Source: Capitulum mitella (taxonomy: Eukaryota > Arthropoda > Thecostraca > Pollicipedomorpha > Pollicipedidae). Taken from it: a DNA stretch of 64,000 nucleotides. A program made the position numbers and the translations under genes. Below the pieces are notes generated by a model, which made no database searches, was not told the DNA's origin, and saw only the letters and a program-made list of their open reading frames with translations. Where the stretch lies: NCBI GenBank assembly GCA_030062745.1, contig CP099840.1:35157101-35221100 (forward strand), given 5' to 3'. Below, in pieces: positions 45,201 through 55,612 of this stretch. How positions within the stretch are numbered: position 1 is the first letter of the stretch; every line of letters starts with the position of its first letter.

Positions 45201-46765
45201 CCGGCCCTTTCTACTAATAAGCTTTACTCACCAGCTAGGACTGCTTCACTAGATAAGGGGCCCTGCTGGCATGTCAAGGGAGCCCCTTTTCGCCTGGAGG
45301 GGCCCTCTACCGAGTTGTAAAGAGCCCCTGCCGGCCTACGAAGGGCCCACCTACGAGATTGTAAATGGGCTCACTGCCGATCTGCAATAGGGCCTCTGTC
45401 AGCCTGTACAGGAGTCCTGTGTCATCCTGCACATGGTGCCCACTGTGGGTCTGCAGAGGGACTATATAAAACGCACCATGATGACTTTTTAAGGGCTCCC
45501 TGTTGGCTCATAGACGGTTCCTTACTGGCCTGAAAGAGACCACCTAAAGACTTGTGGATGGTTCCATGTCAGCTCGTAAAGAACCCTTGCAGGCCTGTAA
45601 AGGGTGATCTGTTGGCCCCCCATGCTAGCCTGTAAAGGACACGCCTACGGGCATTTAGTCCCCCCCCCAATGACCCCTACAGAGGCCCCTGCACATCTGT
45701 AAAGGCATCCTTGCAGCTTCAAATGTCCATTTTTCGAGTCTCACCTCGCAGTACGCGACTACGAAACAAAGGCAACGCAGGTTGTAGCATGAGGAGGCCC
45801 AGTAAACTGGGAACGCCCCAACCGCAAACCTAGCCCTTTCCCCCACTTACGGAAATCCCAGGTTCACCGCTGGCTGCAGAGCAGACGCAACGTACGCCGC
45901 CAAACGAGGGGCTCCCTGAAGCTAAAGGTTCCCGGCGAGCCTAGCCCCCCCCCCCCTCCCAGAGAATCCTGGGTGCACCGCTGGCTAATACCAGGCAGTT
46001 ACATCAATGCACCTCCATCAAACGATATTTAGAATGGGCCAGTAATGTTAAGACAAATGATCCCAGACTGGAAACCAAGGACAGCCGCTTGGAAAGGCGG
46101 ACTTCGCCCCTTGTCCAAAACGGTTAATGCCATGCTCAAACTGTGGCCAGATAACGTTAATAAAGCGACACAACGAAGAACAATGTGTCTGCACCACCCC
46201 AAACCAGTAATTCATGGCATGAGTTATAATGCAAAACAGGCAGCCCTGCGCGGACACCAAGCGATGCCGGTCGGGCGCCGCCTGCCCACCTCAGGTAGTC
46301 GTCCGTCCAGCGGTGGTAGGCCGGCTGCAGCTTGGCCAGGCCGCGGAAGAGAACAGGCCGCCGCGGCTTGGTGTACTGGTTGAAGAACACGGACGGGTGC
46401 GGGAACTGGTCCAGCACGTCGATCGGCTCCTGGATGGGCGGCTGGTGGCTGCCGAGCGGGAGTCCGTGGCCCGGTGGCGCCGGCCGCCAGAACAGCACGT
46501 ACTTGCCGACCACAGCCCGCAGCTGACGCCGCAGCTCGTCACCGTGCAACGCGCACGCGAAAGACGTGACCATAGCTAGCGCCAGCACCGCGATAGGAAC
46601 GATAACTTTTCGAATAAACGATAAAATTTTCATATTGCGTTTTTTGCTCTTGGCAGGCTCACTCTTCGGTGGTTCCTCATCTTTGTGTTCAGCTTGGTTG
46701 TCATTGCCATTTTTGGGATGGTCTTGAACATCGTTTTTTGCAATGCTGCTAATAGACTCTGACAT
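34937..46765 (-). CDS. Gene B: membrane-anchored cupin-8/JmjC 2-oxoglutarate oxygenase with EF-hand (7 coding exons)
   Basis: Joining 46765-46290, 45010-44859, 39696-39527, 38816-38726, 38120-38021, 36055-35927 and 35156-34937 gives 446 codons (445 residues), all junctions GT-AG and in phase. Five of the seven exon boundaries give identical exon lengths to gene A with identical phases; exon 1 is six bases shorter and exon 7 is the same length. The protein has a polar tail, a membrane helix at about 54-72, Fe(II) ligands H244, D246 and H322, sequons NMT, NVT and NET after the helix, and an EF-hand loop at 414-425 (DLDGDGLLPLSE). Both copies keep every expected catalytic and calcium-binding residue, so both are probably functional. 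Introns are unrelated in length (2.0 kb against 6.7 kb for intron 5, 5.2 kb against 1.3 kb for intron 2). The substrate is unknown. Confidence 0.9.
35331..35351. repeat. (TA)n microsatellite
   Basis: A short TA run in intron 6 of gene B. Confidence 0.85.
35927..36055 (-). CDS. Gene B exon 6
   Basis: The exon is 129 bases, with acceptor TGCAG|GAACGT and donor TTCCA|GTGAGT. It encodes NVAVNLWFARMVWLNETDC and a linker ending MDPHEWEPIF. It is highly similar to gene A except near the 3' end. Confidence 0.9.
36171..36212. repeat. (TA)n microsatellite
   Basis: About 20 TA dinucleotides in intron 5 of gene B, near the segment shared with gene A intron 5. Confidence 0.9.
36541..37605. mobile_element. 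Degenerate copy of the 1.1-kb piggyBac-like family in gene B intron 5
   Basis: Starts near CAACCATATTCTAATACGG, a diverged form of TTAACCCTATTCCC. It shares internal blocks with the element at 53,188-57,946 (read in inverse) and with 61,016-62,460, such as the TTTTGCTTGCCATTTCCGGG region after the left end. Its end near 37,560-37,600 shows the same G-run next to GTCAGGATCTCGG. Gene A has no counterpart at this place. Confidence 0.65.
38021..38120 (-). CDS. Gene B exon 5: distal iron-binding histidine
   Basis: The exon is 100 bases, with acceptor CGTCCGCAG|GTTTAC and donor TCTAG|GTACGT. It encodes LQDMPWYNVTVKKGDC and LYLPYKWPHHVRSSDSR, with H322 as third iron ligand. Confidence 0.9.
38726..38816 (-). 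CDS. Gene B exon 4
   Basis: The exon is 91 bases, with acceptor GTTACAG|GACGAC and donor TTTCCTG|GTAAGT. It encodes DDAAKHIDFDRIEG and LYSSVDVENVDMYRFP, closely matching gene A. Confidence 0.9.
39527..39696 (-). CDS. Gene B exon 3: H-x-D iron-binding motif
   Basis: The exon is 170 bases. It encodes DLALPRSAQCGG, WFSSGGTRS, HYDELDNINC and YKQIFLVDA. The acceptor CTGTCCCAG|GTGACC at 39,697-39,698 is again part of the first unit of a tandem array. The donor is GACGCG|GTGGGT. Confidence 0.88.
39691..40050. repeat. 52/47-bp minisatellite crossing the intron 2/exon 3 border of gene B
   Basis: Seven units begin at 39,691, 39,743, 39,790, 39,842, 39,889, 39,941 and 39,993, with lengths 52, 47, 52, 47, 52, 52 and 52. 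As in gene A, each unit on the gene strand contains CTGTCCCAG|GTGACCTGG or a close variant, so the splice acceptor of exon 3 is tandemly repeated. The 47-base variant lacks five bases of the CGCCAGTCAGTTCACC part. Confidence 0.93.
40925..41190. repeat. Interspersed repeat, first part, in gene B intron 2
   Basis: Matches the beginning of the repeat at 4,380-5,500 in the same orientation. It contains an extra CTTCGTCTTCGTCGTCGTTC duplication at about 40,965-41,015. Confidence 0.6.
42290..42665. repeat. 68-69 bp minisatellite in gene B intron 2
   Basis: Five copies carry the words GTGCTCACCCTGGCACAGAA and GAGACACTATCCTTTACC, spaced 69, 69, 67 and 68 bases. No equivalent array is in intron 2 of gene A. 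Confidence 0.9.
43100..43740. repeat. Interspersed repeat, second part, in gene B intron 2
   Basis: Matches the later part of the copy at 4,770-5,500. The two parts in gene B are separated by about 1.9 kb (41,190-43,100), which includes the 68-bp minisatellite, suggesting a later insertion. Confidence 0.55.
44859..45010 (-). CDS. Gene B exon 2
   Basis: The exon is 152 bases, bounded by CGCCAG|GGAACAG and AAAA|GTAAGT. It encodes EQFGDLMLDVEQRKK, NMTFSNFLSVYK and DYYIVHSATEEL. Length and phases match gene A, but roughly a third or more of residues differ, in contrast to the neighbouring 3' half of exon 1. Confidence 0.88.
45071..45983. mobile_element. hAT-type non-autonomous element (913 bp) in gene B intron 1
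   Basis: The ends are CAGAGGCGCACCCGGGGGGA and CCTGGGTGCACCGCTG (imperfect inverted repeats). Flanks GCCAACAC (45,063-45,070) and GCTAATAC (45,984-45,991) match at six of eight. The paralogous place in gene A (about 13,641-13,660) reads GACCAACACAAGGCAGTTAC with one flank only, which is the empty site. The interior (about 45,240-45,660) is made of GC-rich units of about 25-30 bases with TGTAAAGGG and GGCCCCT words. Confidence 0.82.
46290..46765 (-). CDS. Gene B exon 1
   Basis: Encodes residues 1-158 and two bases of codon 159. The start follows a likely acceptor (TTTGTTTTCAG at 46,787-46,788) by 21 bases. The tail is rich in Lys, Glu and Pro and is followed by a hydrophobic helix (VIVPIAVLALAMVTSFACAL). 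It ends with the shared HPSVFFNQYTKPRRPVLFRG and HRWTDDYL blocks. Donor CTGAG|GTGGGC. Confidence 0.9.
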
Positions 46766-46786
46766 ACCTTAAAAGATAACTGTGTC

Positions 46787-46932
46787 CTGAAAACAAAGGT
46801 ATCAAACTTGTTAAAATTATGCTGGCGATGCTTATAAATGAATGCACATAGTGAAAATGACACAAGCAGAGACACTCCCAAACTTATCACATAACAGGAC
46901 AGTGAATGATGATTGTTGGTGACCAACTTACT
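46787..46932 (-). promoter_or_regulatory. Likely 5' UTR intron of gene B
   Basis: A donor (ATTA|GTAAGTTGGTCACC) and an acceptor (TTTGTTTTCAG) at equivalent positions to gene A suggest a 145-base intron separating a noncoding first exon from the start codon. Confidence 0.45.
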
Positions 46933-46959
46933 AATGAAAGAGATGTAATGTGCCACAGC

Positions 46960-49900
46960 AGCATACGTTTTTCATAGCAGTGTAAAACATACATTCTTTT
47001 AATATGTTACTGCCCTTTTCCAGAAATATGTCACTAGCTGTCATCAACTGTGGAATACTCTGGGATGTCACTCCATATCACCACCATGTTCTGAAGATCC
47101 TGGTCACTGGCTTCATGACAGAAGAGGAGATAGAACAAATCAATCAATCAATAAATCATGATAGATATAATCACGATAGAATCATAGAATCACGCCACAA
47201 ACATGCTGGAAATAGAAAAATACCACTGTGCCATACAGCGAATGTCACCCAGTGTTTGAAAAACTGTACTTTTGTACTGAATCTAAAATGAACCTAAAAT
47301 CTGAAAATGATCATTTGCCACCCCTCAAACCAAGACATGGGTATTCCAACTCAACCAGAGTATGAAGTTGCCTAGCCACCCCCCCCCTCCATTGATGCTT
47401 TGCCATCTGTACTTGGCCAATGAAGTACACTCCAATTGCATAGCCAGCTCCCTTACACCCCCCCCCCCCCCTGGTAAACAACTCTGCTGACCTGCCATGC
47501 AGACCCAGGAAACCAGTTTGTGCCCCCCCCCCCCAAATGGAGCCACTGGATCCATCCCTGCTGGCCACATATGCTTACAAAGCACCTAGTTAGTCCATGT
47601 TTCTCACATAAATGCATAACATTTTATACTCCAAAAGAGAATTTGTACTCAGACACCAGGAAAAAAACAGATTTCTAACACTGATGCCACCCAAAAAATA
47701 TTTACCACATAACATGCCAGTCATTGGGACTGAAAAATTTCTGAAGAACCAGCATTGCAATGTTCTAAGCCCACTATAGGATTACCATCCCTTTGCATCA
47801 AACCAAGGTCATCACCATAATATCTTGCAATATGCACTATCAGATTACCATGGAGAGAGATCTGGACCCAGATACACATACCATGACAATATTATTATCT
47901 ATGAAGTCTACACTGGGTTGCCTGGCATTTCCTCACATGAAAAAAGTAAGCAACAACCATATATTTAGTGGCCTTGCAGCTGTTGACTGCAAGGACCTAG
48001 AAGTAAATTGTGCAAATTGAAGTAGAAGCAACTAGAAGCAAATTGTGAACCAAAGATAGCTCAGTTTAATATTCAGCCTCTTACAGGTTGACAACAAAGT
48101 ATTTTTGGTACCCATTCAGGCAGACTGATGAAGGGGTGAAACACCCTGTGAATTTAGGGTTGCCAGTGCCTGGTAAATAATCACATGGTTGTACTCACTG
48201 TCTGATATGACTGGGACAAAAACTGGCCCAAAATTGTCTATAACACAATTATTTTTCAGGATGCTCACTGATGAATATTCCAGGACAATCCCTTCATACT
48301 TCAGACCTATGGAGTAAAACACATACTGCACTTCACGCAAAGCTTTCTGGATATCACGAGGGATACCTTTGCATTTCAGGATTTGAAATGTGCATCCTTT
48401 GCTCTATCTTTGCATTCCTATATGACAAAGTCCACCAAAAAACTTATCCCAACAATATATTTGCCAGGACATCACAAGCATGCATGCATGATACAGCAAA
48501 TACGACCCTAAGATATCTGTATAAACACTAGTTTTCCATTTGGAAAACCCCAAGTCAGTGTCACATGTTCTTAATGTACAGAATTTGAAACATTCATCAT
48601 TCTGTGTTCTTCAGTTAGATTCAGGTCATTCCACTCATTAACTTCACCAAAGAAATGGAATCAGACATATTCACTGTTATGAGCTTTAAATCAGATTATC
48701 AGCACTTTATCACTCATATGTACAAGAGGAAAATGACTTGAAAACAAGGTTAGGTTAGGGGCTCCATTTCAGCTCAGAGTATCTAGCATACACTGCCTTC
48801 ACATAGGCAAACATACTGAAGTGCAGTTATGTTTTACTAGAACTGCTGATGTAAGACCTAAAAATAAGCTGACTGCTTCAAAATATTGGTTTCATTCCCT
48901 CTCTGCTACAATGCAGAGAGGGAATGAAACCTATTCTAGATTAACTATTCACTTTTATGCTTTGAATCATGGGTTATAGGCCATGGGCTTGGGAACTCCT
49001 ATGTTCATTATATCTTTGGGGTTCAAGTAGCCTGAGAACACTTGTTCTTTTTTCTGAATGCAGTATGACATCACTCAGACATTTCTCATTAGTGGAAGCT
49101 TTTCCTGGAGGTGTAATATGATACCACTCATTTCTCGTAAACGAAAGTGGTGCTGGGTTCTAATACCTACAGGAAAACCCGACATCTATTTTATGTGACG
49201 AGTATCCTTCCTATTACCGCAATATTCTCATTGCCCTCACAGAAGACTGAAACTCACTGAACATTCTTATGAAAATGCTGGGAAACACAGCAAATGTTTT
49301 GGTTCTGAGTAGTTTTGTATCTTACGCACTGAAATTGTCTCGCTTTGATTGTGGATCGGTAGATAAAGATAGGGACTTCCGTAAAAGTGCCAAAACGATT
49401 TCTTATTCCGAGCTAGTGCTGTTCGAGTAAAGCAAAAATGTGGAAATATGGCATGTAGAGTAGATTTCGATTAAAATGAACTTTTAATTGGACGCGCCTT
49501 CATCATAACGCTGTTTGTTATACAATTCCAAGGTTCAGTTGCTTATCTATATCAATATATACTGCAACACGTTTTTAAAGTTGATGGTGGGGAAGGGGGG
49601 GGGGCCATTTTTAAGTCGATTCGTTCCATGCAACGTCATGGGTCTATTGGTAAATTTTCGAAACTCCGGGTTCCGCTGCTGTAACAGTCCCCGCTTTCGC
49701 TTCCGCCTTCGAGTCCTCTGAAGATGTGACCCTTCGGAAAATTTGTTCAAGCAGGCCTCAGATGCCGTCTGAAAGGCCCGGGAGTGGTGCGCCGCTCGGA
49801 GGCCCGTTCGAAAAGCCTCGGAGGGTCATTCAGCGTAGGCACGTAGCCAATATTTTTGTAGGAGAAATCATCATGTTTATGTAATTTACATCACATTTAA

Positions 49901-50280
49901 TCCGACGCCGCCCTGGAGGGTGTCAGATAGGGCACCCCCACGGTTTTTCGTGAATAACTTCTGAGCTGTTAGAGCAAGCCCAGCTAAACTTTCAGTACCT
50001 GTTCACCGACCAGTTTTACATATGTGACATCAAAACCATTTTCATGCTAGGTCAGGTCATGGAGATGCGACGTCATAAGCGAACCCTTACATGCAAGTTT
50101 TCGCCTCTACGGGTGATGGCGCGAACATGATTCGTTTTTTTGTAATATTCGCACATGCATCCGCATTCGTGCCCTTTTCATCTCCCGTTCTACAGAATGC
50201 ATCACCTCTGCGGAGGTGATAGAGCGTCCCGAAACGTAAAAACCACCATGCTACAGGAGTACTAAGGCCTGGTGATGTTC
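46960..50280. other. Upstream flank of gene B, no clear gene
   Basis: AT-richer sequence with short reading frames only. Features seen are poly-C runs near 47,380, 47,457 and 47,523 and a perfect 19-bp hairpin at 48,888-48,931. It has no convincing similarity to the corresponding flank of gene A (14.7-19.3 kb). Confidence 0.5.
48888..48931. repeat. Perfect 19-bp hairpin
   Basis: GGTTTCATTCCCTCTCTGC and its exact reverse complement flank a six-base loop (TACAAT). It may be a foldback remnant of a MITE. A small RNA precursor cannot be excluded, but the stem is shorter than usual for a microRNA. Confidence 0.95.
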
Positions 50281-51705
50281 CTGTTTTGCGATCGTCGCCG
50301 ACTCACCTGTGCGACCAGTAAATTGGATGTCGTGACACACTGTCGGAGAGTGGACGTCGTGAGCGGACGGTTGGCAGCACCGCGGGACGAGCTCAGGAAG
50401 ATGGTCCGTGTAACGATCAGGGGCGCGGCGACCTCAGCAAGAGACTGAGCTCGACAGCGGCACCAGGTCGGGCTTCCCCACCACCGGCACAGGCGGCCCG
50501 GTCGCCGGCGCGTAAAGGCCAACCGGTTCGAACCGCCGCGTCCCGGCCCCGTGCAGCAGCGGTCGTGACATTTGGGAAATGGGAAGCAGACCGCCACCAG
50601 AGTGCAGCACCCCGAGGATCGCTTGGATCACATGTTGCGACTCTGTGAAATGGAGAAAATGTTTGACTGACATGAATACTTGTCCTCAATAACAAAACGC
50701 CGGCAAAGCCCTCATAAACTCTGTAAGCACGCGATCCACTGACTGGAGGGAAGCATTGCTGCCGGCGCGGTCACGCAATGAAACTGTTTCGGAACTCACG
50801 AAACGGAGCCCACGGTATTATTGGGCGGAGTGATCGTTTAAATTATGAAATATCGCAAAAATGGAACAAAAATGAAAACTGTCATGAAATAAGTTGCTAA
50901 AATTCCACTGAGCCAACGCTGCCGGTCCCATGTGGTCTCATTTAAATTCAAAGGTTTTGGTGGTCCTTCAATATCGGGGTGTCGAAGCACCACTTAAGGA
51001 CAAAAGGCTGCGCTCATGATTCTTGAAAAGACAGCACAGGCAGAGACGTTTTTTCAGAATGGGAGAAAATGATATGAGACAGTTTACTTCATCGAATCTA
51101 ATTATTTTAAAGTGAGTAATGAAATGAAATTTATAAACGTCGTACACAGAAGTCTAGGAGTAAATACATTTCAAGCAGTGACCACGTGAAAATCGGTAAA
51201 TGTTATTCTTTGCTCTGCAGCCGGGGCAGCGAGACATCCGCATTCGAAAGCCAACAGCATCAGGGATAGCAGCTGCAGTGGCGTAGCCGCAGTGGCGACG
51301 ACAGCAGTAGTCAGCGACAACAATCCTTAAACGTTTGAAGTTCCCGCCGGATCGGCGCTTGCACGTGCTATATGGCGATACGTATAAGACGAAAAAATGA
51401 GGGAAAAGTAAAAAAAAAGGCAAACGATTTGCAATCCCACCTCTCCAATGTTATGTAACTCTCAGGAAAAGCTGTTTGCGTCAGTACAGACATTTTAAAC
51501 AAAACTGTCCTTACGTCACTTTCGCTTCCGCCAATATGAAACTTTCGTTGTCTACAACACTTATTGGTGCTTAACCACATTGCAGTCCAGTTTTCTTCTC
51601 GGAATGATTATTGTTATTAGTTTTTTTTTTAAGTCAGCAAGACAAAAATGCAGTGGTCGAAATCGGAGTTCTTTTTAGCTGGAAGAGCAGCACAAACGTC
51701 TGGCA
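50280..51705. repeat. Upstream duplicated segment, copy 2
   Basis: The same order and orientation as 19,390-21,240. The match stops at CGTCTGGCA (about 51,705), where a MITE and then a reverse transcriptase remnant begin. Confidence 0.75.
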
Positions 51706-51711
51706 CATGGG

Positions 51712-51846
51712 CGTTGGAACGGGGGGGGGGGGGTGCTGCTGCCCCTTAGCTTTGGGCAACATTTAACATAAACCCTACGGCGCTACCTGGAAAGAAACGA
51801 GGTAAAAATCGCGTTTCTCACCCCCTCCCCCCATCTCTGCCACTGC
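51712..51846. mobile_element. 135-bp MITE-like insertion
   Basis: A perfect 8-bp repeat, CACATGGG, lies at 51,704-51,711 and 51,847-51,854. The inner ends are G-rich and C-rich (GTTGGAACGGGGGG and CCCCATCTCTGCCACTGC), resembling weak inverted termini. Confidence 0.6.
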
Positions 51847-51859
51847 CACATGGGCCAGA

Positions 51860-53185
51860 GATTGACTCAGATGCTGCCGGAGCTATCCGCGGCTGTCGCG
51901 CGCCTGAGTCAGACCAAGAATGTTGGTACTGGCGGTGTTCCTCCGCTTGCCTTTAAGAAATGTTTTTCTTTGTTATCGGGCCATACATCCTGAGCATAGT
52001 TAATTGTTCGATCACAACTCGAACTTTTCCTGACGCCTGGAAGATTGCCCGTGTCACACCAACGAACAAGTCACGCGACAGACAATGTGAACAAATTTCG
52101 ACCCATCCTGTTTTATCAGTTATGTCAAAAATTGCTGACAAAGTCGTGTGTACCCAACTGTCTGCGTACATACTTAGTAACCATGTACTGTCACTGTCTC
52201 CGTATGCCTACCCATCCAGTCATACTACGGAGGACGCCGTGCTTGACGAGGTCGAATGGTCAGCAAAGACCATTGATGCCGGTCACGTCGTGTCTCTTAC
52301 AATTGACCTGAGCAATGCCTTCAACATTGTTGATCACGGCCATCTTCTGAGTAAGCTCGAGTGGTACGGTGTTGAGTCGGACTGGTTCGCCCGTTAGTTA
52401 CCTGAGTGGCCGGAGGCAGGTGGCCGCTGGTGGCTTGGCTACCTTACCCTTGTCCCATGGAGTGGCCCAGGGATCCATCGTTGGCCCAATCCTATTTCTA
52501 ATCTTCATCAATGACCTATCCAGTTTCCTTCCCTACGGCAGACTCCTTTCCTACGCCGATGACACCCAACTTCTCGACCACACCGCACCCGACATCCACA
52601 ATCTGTCATGTCTCAAGACCCGAACCGAGGATTCCATCTCGTGGCTTCAAGACTGGTTTCGGTCCAACAGTCTAAAAATGAACCTAGGGAAAGCGGACTT
52701 TATGGTTATTGGCACCAGTCTCCATAACAAGACGAAAAATTTCCACATCGACATTTTGGGTTCTGTCTGAATATTCTGATATCAATAATATTCTGAATAT
52801 CAATGATTCCAAAGTTACTGAAGGTACTTGATGTAATCATCGGCCGACATCTTACTTGGGAAAAGCACATATCCACCACTGTTCGGCGTTGTAATAGCGT
52901 CCTTGTCTCACTATCCAAAATTCGTTCCTACTTCACTTCCGACGTCATGAAGCTCCTTGTCCACTCCCACGTCTTCCCTCACATCCTTTACTGCATCACT
53001 GTGTGGGGAGGAGCCGCCGGTTGCCAACTCAGCAGAATACAAAAGGTAACGAACTTGGCTGATGGGTTGGTGACCGGGGCGCGACGGGGAACTAAAGTCC
53101 AAGGCCTCATTACTCATCCAATGTGTAACTAGAAGACGTATCTACTACCCTGGAACCGTGTGTCATCCACCACTTCTTATGGCTC
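51860..53185 (+). pseudogene. Non-LTR retrotransposon reverse transcriptase, 5'-truncated and frameshifted (CR1/Jockey type)
   Basis: Three successive plus-strand frames make one reverse transcriptase domain. Frame one (51,960-52,397) has TFPDAWKIARVTP, VMSKIADKVV and VSLTIDLSNAFNIVDH (motif A). Frame two (52,369-52,770) has LSHGVAQGSIVGPILFLIF (motif B), the catalytic YADDTQLL and SNSLKMNLGKADFMV. Frame three (52,803-53,132) has LTWEKHISTTVRRCNSVLV and HILYCITVWGG, a thumb-like region. At least two frameshifts and the missing endonuclease make it inactive. The motifs fit the CR1/L2/Jockey group. The 3' end is cut at 53,184 by a piggyBac-like element. Confidence 0.88.
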
Positions 53186-54654
53186 AACCCTATTCCCGGA
53201 GGGCTAGACGGTATCGTCGATTCCCGGTAGGGGGGAGGGGGGCGGATTCGGCCCCCCTGAGATCTCGAGAACTACTCATCCGATTTCATCGCAACAAACG
53301 GCAATCGATTCGCCATGACGTGAACTACATTTTTATAAAAAGAAATTTTCAAAATTTTGAAACGCGTGGATATAGGGGGGCAAAAATGTCAAAATAGGGG
53401 GTATTTTTGGACTTCTTATAACTCCGTTGTTTATCGACCGATATCAATGAAACTGGCATGAATCGAGAGATTATGGATAGGACTTTTACCATTCGTACAC
53501 ACATCCGAAATTTCGGGAGAATTCATGGGCGTTCACAGGGTTTCAAAAATAGGATTAGTTTTTCAACAACTGAATGAGCATAAAAGGCAAAAACACTTTT
53601 CTGGCTTCTGCTAGTCATGTTCTTCTAAAGAGGTACAAATTGCATTACAATGTTTGTATAATGTTAGCATAGGCGGTGCCACGGACATGAAAAAGGGGGA
53701 ACTGTCATGATCACACGTTCTTCAGACCAACTTGTGACCTTTGGCCTTAAACGACCTCCAGTGACCTTGGAGTCACTTGGAATTATTTCGTGTGCATTTA
53801 ATGCTATCTGTAAACGTTTTAAATCATTTGAATTCACTATTTCAAAAATTCCATTTTATGGCTATTGCGATATAGCGCACGCGCACTGACATTTTAGGTC
53901 ATAGCTCCGTAACCCGACCTGATATCAAGGTGAAACTTGCATAGGTGGGCACTGGTCCGTTACTCCGTTACTCCGTTACTAACGAAGTTACTTTTTTGAG
54001 TAACGGAGTAACGGACCCGTTACTTTTATTTTACTGTAACGGACTGAGTAACGGAAGTTACTTTTGTGGTCCGTTACTCCGTTACTTTTTGGTCCGTTAC
54101 TCCGTTACTTTTTAAACTCCTTACAGACACCGCCGCCCGGCTTTATTTGCATCGGCACACGCAGTGGCTACTTGAATAGCCAACACCCAATAGCGTGCGG
54201 CGATACAAGCACGGCTGGGCGCGCACTCAGCTGACAATCGCGGAGTAGACTTGTTGACAATATTCGTCAGCTGATAAACGTTGACGGCAAGCTGGCAGCA
54301 ATGGTTCAGTATAAAGGCCAGCTGACTTTGGTCTGTTTTGGGACAAAAGTATTGAATTATGCGTAAGTTTGATACGACTTCAAATTATAAATTGACCAGT
54401 CGTCATTTTTCAGGCTAAAAGATATCAAAGTTATTGTCATTTGTACTGGAACAGCCAGCTGACGGCAGTTTTCAATGTTGTCTCAAGTTAGTCACGAATT
54501 GCTTACCACCGCCACACGGTTCCGCGCCAAGATCACTCAAGGCTGTTGAGCACATGATTACTGCCGCCATGGCCTTGAATCTGTGATGTCCATGGGGCGA
54601 TGGAGTGGTGATTGATTCTTGACTGTCCTGGAATTTTAACTACCTGACACTAAA

Positions 54655-54924
54655 ATGTCCCATGAAGGCGTCTTTACGCCGCCAGTGGAGGTCGAAAACC
54701 TTGACTCCGAGACCGACGGTGCCTCAGCTTCGGAGGCAGAGGACGAGCCCGGTCTGGGTCACCCATGGCCACATCTAGAGACGTACTTTGAGTTTAAGCA
54801 GGAGGGGAAAAACGTCATTTTTACGTATGTCCTGTGCCGACCGAAAGAGGTTATAATCAAGGGTCACAAGAGTAGCCTTTCAAACCTAAAGGCATAAATC
54901 AAGAGGAAGCATTATTTACGGTAT
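54655..54924 (+). pseudogene. Decayed BED-type zinc finger of a hAT transposase
   Basis: The frame starts MSHEGVFTPPVEVEN, has an acidic linker, then HPWPHLETYFEF, FTYVLCRPKE and SSLSNLKA, and meets a TAA at 54,895-54,897. Past the stop the frame reads IKRKH. This is the BED layout (W..F, F.C..C.P, SNL..H...H) with the first Cys replaced by Tyr and the first His replaced by the stop codon. It supports hAT assignment of the surrounding element and shows that the protein is inactive. Confidence 0.75.
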
Positions 54925-55054
54925 TTCCAGGTGAGAACAGAATGTGCACAATAAGTTGTCAGTAGTGAAGCATAATTATGAAGCTTGTCGACTATTGCTT
55001 GGACTATTTGCCTTAACCATATTCTCTGCAGGCAGTGAGATTCACATTACCCGG

Positions 55055-55612
55055 GGGGGGGCAGATCTGCGGTAATCTACCTTTCGGCCGACGCTTACGC
55101 GTAATTTTTGGAGACGCGGAAGTGGCAACACAAGTTGTGTGAACAATTTAGCCCAGTCAGGTATTTTTCTAAGCACTGGCCCCTACTGGATGTGGAAACT
55201 GACTTGGTTAGGTAACTCTTGCACTTTGATTCAGTTGACACATGTTTGCTTGCCTTCAGCCGATACGACCTAACCAAACCAAAAAACAGGCAAATTGAAC
55301 CTAACAAAAAATTAGTTTTACATGCCCATCTAGGGCAATCCTTGCAACCATACAGTAGGTTTTAGGTTAGGTTAGGTTAAATCATTTTTAACTTGGAGGA
55401 CAGGCTACATTGTCCATGCGATTCGAGTTACCACTTCTGCGTTCCCGAAAAAAAATATCAACTGGCCGAAACACCTTTCGGCTGACACATTATTTTTGTA
55501 GACGCAGAAGTGAGGAGCCAAACTCAAACATGATATGAGCCGTTGCCACTTTTGCACCTTCGAAAAATATGCATTGGCCGAAAGGTGAAGATTACCAATT
55601 CTGCCCCCTCCC
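55055..55612. mobile_element. MITE-like insertion inside the 3.7-kb hAT
   Basis: GGGGGGGCAGATCTGCGG followed by TAATCTACCTTTCGGCC at the left is matched in inverse by GGCCGAAAGGTGAAGATTA and CCAATTCTGCCCCCTCCC at the right. A third CACCTTTCGG-type block lies at about 55,470. A target duplication was not identified. Confidence 0.55.
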
